Assembly (NCBI RefSeq): GCF_022267325.1
Contig: NZ_JAIZBG010000001.1
Location: 310,001-374,000 of the forward strand
Direction: 5' to 3'
Source: Leptospira sanjuanensis
GTDB lineage: Bacteria > Spirochaetota > Leptospiria > Leptospirales > Leptospiraceae
Length of the DNA: 64,000 bases
How positions within the stretch are numbered: position 1 is the first letter of the stretch; each line of letters begins with the position of its first letter. The translations under genes were made by a program, and so were the position numbers. The notes beneath the pieces are model-generated. The model worked only from the letters and a program-made list of their open reading frames with translations. It ran no database searches and was not told the origin of the DNA. Positions 59,842 through 64,000 of this stretch are shown in pieces.

Positions 59842-60450
59842 TTAATAAATCGACCTCGAATCGGATAGAAACTTCCTCGTATAAAGCGAATAAGCGGATT
59901 CGATTTCCTCGCCGTCGTCGATGAACGTCAAACCGAGTGAAATCCATCCGAAAGAATGGACGCTATCGATCGAATACGAGTATTCTCCGATCTTTTGATT
60001 CCATTTCCAAACGCGGAAGGTGATCTTGTCCTCGGACTTCTGTAAGATCGGTACGATGAAAAAAGTCTGAATCGCAAGAATTCGATTGAGAAGATACAGA
60101 GAAAAGGGCCACGGCTTTTTCTCCACCATCCAAGAAACGGGTTGCGGTTGTTCTCCGAATAAAAGACCGAGACGCGGAGATGATTCCAGAATGATCTGAA
60201 TCTTAATCTCGGAATCGGTTTTCGTATGAAGCGAAATTCGTTTAAACCGATTGGAAAGATGAAGCGTTCGCAAAATTTCCGAAGCGAGTTTTTTACTGGA
60301 ATCCTCCTGCCAACCGATGAGTTCGTACGTCACTTCCGCTTCGATTTGGGAAGAATCCTTCGGCGTGATCGGAAGCGAATTGCCGGTAAGAAATACGGAA
60401 CAACCTTGCAGAAAAAGGAAGCAGAAGGATAGAAGAATGATTCTCGACAT
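59842..60450 (-). CDS. Hypothetical lipoprotein
   Basis: Started at ATG 60450 rather than a TTG 25 codons upstream, because the protein then opens with a clean lipoprotein signal MSRIILLSFCFLFLQG-C (Cys17). Product 202 residues. The mature part has EVTYELIGWQEDSSKKLASE then ILRTLHLSNRFKRISLHTKT and EIKIQIILESSPRLG, followed by hydrophobic SLYLLNRILAIQTFFIVPIL. The following lipoprotein begins directly after its stop. Probably an outer-membrane-associated protein; role unknown. Likely paralogous with its neighbour. Confidence 0.7.
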   Translation of the reverse strand: MSRIILLSFCFLFLQGCSVFLTGNSLPITPKDSSQIEAEVTYELIGWQEDSSKKLASEILRTLHLSNRFKRISLHTKTDSEIKIQIILESSPRLGLLFGEQPQPVSWMVEKKPWPFSLYLLNRILAIQTFFIVPILQKSEDKITFRVWKWNQKIGEYSYSIDSVHSFGWISLGLTFIDDGEEIESAYSLYTRKFLSDSRSIY

Positions 60451-60506
60451 TGATAGTAAGATCGGAAGTTTCCGTTTAAGATCAAGCCGGAATTGAGGCG
60501 GAATGA

Positions 60507-62966
60507 TTAGAGGAGATTTCCCCAAGGATCGATTTGATGATCCACCGCATACAATCCGGGTGCGACCAGCTTTCCTTTTTTGGATTGATCCGCCATTCCC
60601 AAAGTCGCGGAGGCGAGTTGTCCGATAATCGCGTCCATTCCTTCCGTCGGAACCCCGTAGAATAAAAAGTTAATCGGACTCAAGTCGCTTAACAAAAAGA
60701 ACGTCTTTTCGATTTCTTTCCCGTCTTTTGAAACGTTGAACGTTACCTTACCGCCTTGATCGATTCCCGATTGCGGATCCAAGATACGATCGAATTCCAA
60801 GCGCGCCGGATAACCTCCGATCTTTTTGTCTTCGGAAAACGAAAGTTCGTCGAGCCAGTGAATCAAATCTGTGTATTCCGCGGTTTTGGTCGAACCCGAG
60901 GCGATTAGGATTTTCGATTTCGTTCCGTTCAGAATCAGATCTTCGAAATGTTCTTTTTTGAAAATCGAAATGCCCACGACTCCGAGAATCAGATCTCTGG
61001 AAAGAAATTCTTCCCTTGCGATTTCGTCTATCGTTCGATAATCGAAATTACCCGGTTCGGAAACTTTTAAATCGACTTGAACCAAATCCTGATTCGTATC
61101 GTGAAGTCGTGATCGCAGATATTTGCACAAGAACGTCCCGATGTTTCCCTTTGCTCCGAGAATCAGGATCTTTCTCGAAGATAAAATCATTCCTTGTCCG
61201 TTTAAAATGGACTCGATCGCGCTGAGAATGGAATACGCGACTTCTTTGGATTCTTCCCTTACCTTTTGGTTCGAGATCGCGATGGAGAACGCCGGTAAAA
61301 AGAGTTTTTGATTTTTGTCCTCAACGTTTTTGAGTCGATCGTAACCGTTTCGCGTATGTTCCACCGATCCGATCAAGGTTTGGGATAGGAAGTCCGCGAC
61401 TTTCAATTTCGGCGTCGCGCGGTTTACGGAATATTCTTTGCAGAGAAACTCGACGTCCTTTCCCGCGATCGCGAATTCGTTGAAGAACGGCGCGATATAA
61501 CCGCCGTCTTCCACTAAGATCGCTTTTTCCTTTTTTTCGTACGAATCCAAAAGTAGATTTAAGAAGAGATGTCCCGAAAGAAGTTTCATCGCGTCGAAGA
61601 AGCCGAGCTTTTCCTCTTCCAAACGGTCGTACAAATTTTTGAGTTTCGAAGAATCGCTGTAAAGCGGCGATACGGAATAATAGATTTTGTTTTTGGGTCC
61701 GACTTTGAGTTGAAGTCCGGACATATAAAAATGATCCGTGGGAACGTCCAAAAGAACGTCCAAATATGCGGAAGGAACCACTCCGCCGTATTTTACGAAG
61801 GCGACGGTGAGTCGTCGGGAGCCGAGTCTGCGAAAGGTTTCGATCAACGCGACGATTTCGGACGTGATATGGTGTATTAGAAAAACGTTAAATCCCGTTA
61901 AATCGAAGTCGTGATTTTCTTGGTTCGCGATTTTTTCCAGGATCGGCATCCGCTTGAGATAATGATTCAGATCGAGGGTCGTCCGTTTTGTGTTGAAGCT
62001 GAAGTTCAACACGCGGTCCAAACGCGAAAGGTCGATATAAACTCCGGTTTCGTCCGTAAGTCGAACGAGAACGGTAAAACCTTCTTTGAGATGTTTTGTT
62101 ATTTCATGATCTTCTAATACAAGAAAGATTTTTTTAAACAAGGGAAGAGCTTCGATCGGATCGGTTTTGACGATCTCATCGGAAAACCGTTTATCCCAGA
62201 AAACGCTGATCTGATCCAACTTTCCGAGGGGGGTTTTTTCGATTTGTTCGAATACGCGGGAAAAGGAACGATTCTCCTCCACGTAAAATTTTTCTCCTCT
62301 TTGCGCCGCGCTGAGAATTCCGTTGTTGATCGCTTCGGCGATTTTCGTGCTTCCCGCTATAAAGATTCTGGAACCGATATCGTCCACAACAACGTGCGGC
62401 ACTGCGGTAAGATCGATGTTGGCTCGATCGTAATTTTCCACCGTTAAGCGAAAGAAGAATTCTCCTGGTTCCTTTTGATTGGGAACCCGTTCCAGGATGA
62501 ATTGATAGTCGATGTTTTCGTTGGGGCTCGCGTGATGAAAGGGAAACACGAGCGCGTAGATTTTGCAGTTCGCCGGATCTTCTCCGTAAAATTCGGGATG
62601 TATTTTTTTCGCCCAAACCTGTCTTTGAAACGTTCCGAATACGGTTCTTAAATGATCCTGAAATTCTTCCTTAAAAAGAAGGACGTCCTTTAAAACTCCG
62701 GCTCTTGCGTAAATTTGAATATAACCGATATGTAAATTCAGAAGTTCGCTGTTTATATTCGGGTTGATCTTGTAAAAGATCGTTACGTCTCCGATTCCGT
62801 TTTGGACTTGTTCGAAAACTTCTTCGCCTAGGGTTCTGGAAAGAATGGAAAGGCCCGTAAAGATACGGAGGTTTCTGAGATCGAGATCCCAAATTCCTTC
62901 CTTGCCTTCCTTCAGATTCGATCCGAGGGAGGTTTCCAATTCTCTCGGAGATGAAGAGTTAGGCAT
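60507..62966 (-). CDS. Large protein with S-adenosylhomocysteine-hydrolase-like Rossmann domain
   Basis: An 819-residue cytoplasmic protein without signal. Residues 1 to about 380 carry no known signature (ADP: e.g. KINPNINSELLNLHIGYIQI, VPHVVVDDIGSRIFIAGSTK). The C-terminal half resembles the SAHH/NAD-binding superfamily: AILVEDGGYIAPFFNEFAIA (about 480-500), a helix VEHTRNGYDRLKNVEDK, and a dinucleotide loop KILILGAKGNIGTFLCKYLR at 599-618, then SKILIASGSTKTAEYTDLIH. The full length of SAHH is about 430-470, so this is a much larger relative. Its ATG lies inside the end of the dehydrogenase gene upstream (8-base overlap), so the two are one operon. Reaction unknown. Confidence 0.72.
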   Translation of the reverse strand: MPNSSSPRELETSLGSNLKEGKEGIWDLDLRNLRIFTGLSILSRTLGEEVFEQVQNGIGDVTIFYKINPNINSELLNLHIGYIQIYARAGVLKDVLLFKEEFQDHLRTVFGTFQRQVWAKKIHPEFYGEDPANCKIYALVFPFHHASPNENIDYQFILERVPNQKEPGEFFFRLTVENYDRANIDLTAVPHVVVDDIGSRIFIAGSTKIAEAINNGILSAAQRGEKFYVEENRSFSRVFEQIEKTPLGKLDQISVFWDKRFSDEIVKTDPIEALPLFKKIFLVLEDHEITKHLKEGFTVLVRLTDETGVYIDLSRLDRVLNFSFNTKRTTLDLNHYLKRMPILEKIANQENHDFDLTGFNVFLIHHITSEIVALIETFRRLGSRRLTVAFVKYGGVVPSAYLDVLLDVPTDHFYMSGLQLKVGPKNKIYYSVSPLYSDSSKLKNLYDRLEEEKLGFFDAMKLLSGHLFLNLLLDSYEKKEKAILVEDGGYIAPFFNEFAIAGKDVEFLCKEYSVNRATPKLKVADFLSQTLIGSVEHTRNGYDRLKNVEDKNQKLFLPAFSIAISNQKVREESKEVAYSILSAIESILNGQGMILSSRKILILGAKGNIGTFLCKYLRSRLHDTNQDLVQVDLKVSEPGNFDYRTIDEIAREEFLSRDLILGVVGISIFKKEHFEDLILNGTKSKILIASGSTKTAEYTDLIHWLDELSFSEDKKIGGYPARLEFDRILDPQSGIDQGGKVTFNVSKDGKEIEKTFFLLSDLSPINFLFYGVPTEGMDAIIGQLASATLGMADQSKKGKLVAPGLYAVDHQIDPWGNLL

Positions 62967-64000
62967 GTTCGATCACTACTTTGATGGCTTCGGGCGTATG
63001 AGCCTTCGTGAACGCTTCGGGAAGATGATCCGGAGAATACGAATGAGTCACCATATTCTTTTCCAAAGCGTCGGAAACCTTTTTGTTTTCCTGAAGCAGT
63101 TTGATCGCCAGGTGGAAATCTCCGCATCGGGAAGAATGGATCGATTTATTCGCATTCAAAAATTCTAATAAAGAATTTCCTTTCGATTCTCCTTTGAAAA
63201 GGATCGCGCTGCGAGGACGGATCAGCGAATTTTCGTGTCGTGGGTTCGGGCGTATGAGAAGATCGATTTCCTCCGCGGTTCCCGCGATTCCCAGGTCGAA
63301 ACGGGGAACGCGTCCTTGAAAGTCGGGCGATTCCAGAATCTTCTCCGCTTCTTCGACGCTTCCGTAATATGTTTTAAAATGAGAAGGCAGATTCAATTTA
63401 CCGACGCTCGGGGAGACGTAAACCGTTTGGTTTTTGCGATTCTCCTTTTCCCAATGAAAGTTCAGATTTTCTTCGCTGAATTTCAAAACGGAAAGTTCGT
63501 CTACCACGAGTTCGGTGAGTTTTTTGACTCCGAACACTTCCTGGCCGTTCGTCGTCTTGAGATGCAATTCTCTATTAGAAAGTTTTAATGCGGTTTCGAA
63601 TCCGGAGGTCGTACTGGTCGTATCGTAGACGATCGCGAAACGATCTTTGAGAGATTTAATACTTTCCTTTCTTAGATCGATCGCTTCGTCCGCTCCGAGA
63701 TTGAGGGAAAGTTTGAGAAGATGATCGTGTCTCGCAAGCGCCGTAATTTTGAATTTGATTCCGGAAGAGGCGCGAAAGGCGTCTAACGCGGCTATGACGA
63801 GGCTGCCCAATCTTCTGGGGCCGAGAACGGCTACGTTGTCTCCGTTCTTGGGCGGGGAAGCGATGACCGCTTGCAAAGACGCTGCGAACGGTTCGATGAG
63901 AACCGCGGTTTTATCGGGAAGATTTTGAAACGGGATCGCCGCGTTTTGCGGGGCCAAAATATAAGGACCGAATCCTCCGGGCAATCGATCGATTCCGAGA
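62959..64000 (-). CDS. Medium-chain (zinc-type) alcohol dehydrogenase-like protein, C-terminal part
   Basis: The frame is open to the window edge, so the N-terminus (catalytic zinc domain) lies outside; 346 residues are visible. The first residues LGIDRLPGGFGPYILAP match the MDR loop between domains. The Rossmann part has VAVLGPRRLGSLVIAALDAF (a variant of GxGxxG: GPRRLG) and LNLGADEAIDL. The next 150 residues (residues about 175-300, ENLNFHWEKENRKNQTVYVS onward) are unlike standard ADHs and look like an inserted domain. The C-terminus ends LPEAFTKAHTPEAIKVVIEH, typical of the family. It overlaps the SAHH-like gene by 8 bases. Substrate unknown. Confidence 0.78.
   Translation of the reverse strand, partial: LGIDRLPGGFGPYILAPQNAAIPFQNLPDKTAVLIEPFAASLQAVIASPPKNGDNVAVLGPRRLGSLVIAALDAFRASSGIKFKITALARHDHLLKLSLNLGADEAIDLRKESIKSLKDRFAIVYDTTSTTSGFETALKLSNRELHLKTTNGQEVFGVKKLTELVVDELSVLKFSEENLNFHWEKENRKNQTVYVSPSVGKLNLPSHFKTYYGSVEEAEKILESPDFQGRVPRFDLGIAGTAEEIDLLIRPNPRHENSLIRPRSAILFKGESKGNSLLEFLNANKSIHSSRCGDFHLAIKLLQENKKVSDALEKNMVTHSYSPDHLPEAFTKAHTPEAIKVVIEHA

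Overview
The window is chromosomal DNA from a spirochaete of the genus Leptospira, probably from the pathogen-containing clade. This rests on a flagellar-coiling protein A (fcpA) homologue, a Leptospira-type lpxA, a DUF1564 gene (a family I know only from Leptospira), many short lipoproteins with relaxed spirochaetal lipoboxes, and IS elements of types common in the genus. No rRNA or tRNA gene was recognised. Species cannot be fixed from sequence alone.

Layout. 1-4.3 kb: start of a DUF819 membrane protein, a DUF4846 lipoprotein, a methyltransferase, and a pair made of a multi-spanning membrane protein and a membrane-embedded LuxR-type regulator. 4.3-11.6 kb: a DegP/HtrA-like lipoprotein protease, a large lipoprotein, an old-yellow-enzyme reductase, a marR/membrane-protein divergon with two perfect 18-bp palindromes, and a tetR unit with its own palindrome. 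11.7-19.9 kb: ceramidase-like lipoprotein, quinone oxidoreductase, ispA-tlyA, an acyltransferase and an AlkC-like DNA repair protein. 20.1-25.1 kb: a nested IS block. An IS481-type element truncates a small gene and has itself been broken by an IS3-type element (IS2 subgroup) and an IS66 element with a perfect 8-bp target duplication. 25.1-28.1 kb: AT-rich genes for hypothetical lipoproteins, one with an HEGGH metalloprotease-like motif.

28-37 kb: fcpA, a DnaC-like ATPase, folK-panB-aroF (folate, pantothenate, aromatic precursors), a 53-bp-period repeat array, an ankyrin lipoprotein, an Hpt protein, lpxA-galE, and a VanY-type peptidase. 37.8-42.1 kb: a translationally coupled reverse-strand operon, phosphoesterase, nucleotidyltransferase, zinc-ribbon protein, recG. 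43-50.7 kb: gpsA, a large TPR protein, a CNNM/CBS transporter-like protein, split coaC and coaB, a candidate 41-residue small gene, and murB. 50.7-57.6 kb: GAF-GGDEF diguanylate cyclase, DUF1564, TetR, OmpA lipoprotein, DoxX, CBS protein, glycosyltransferase, DUF5329. 57.7-64 kb: reverse-strand clusters of a DsbA-like protein, an esterase and two lipoproteins, then an 819-residue protein with an S-adenosylhomocysteine-hydrolase-like Rossmann region that overlaps a zinc-type dehydrogenase running off the window.

Themes: cell-envelope maintenance (lpxA, murB, VanY, HtrA, OmpA, galE, glycosyltransferase), motility (fcpA), cofactor synthesis (folK, panB, coaC, coaB, ispA), repair (recG, alkC) and several small self-contained regulatory units with visible operators.
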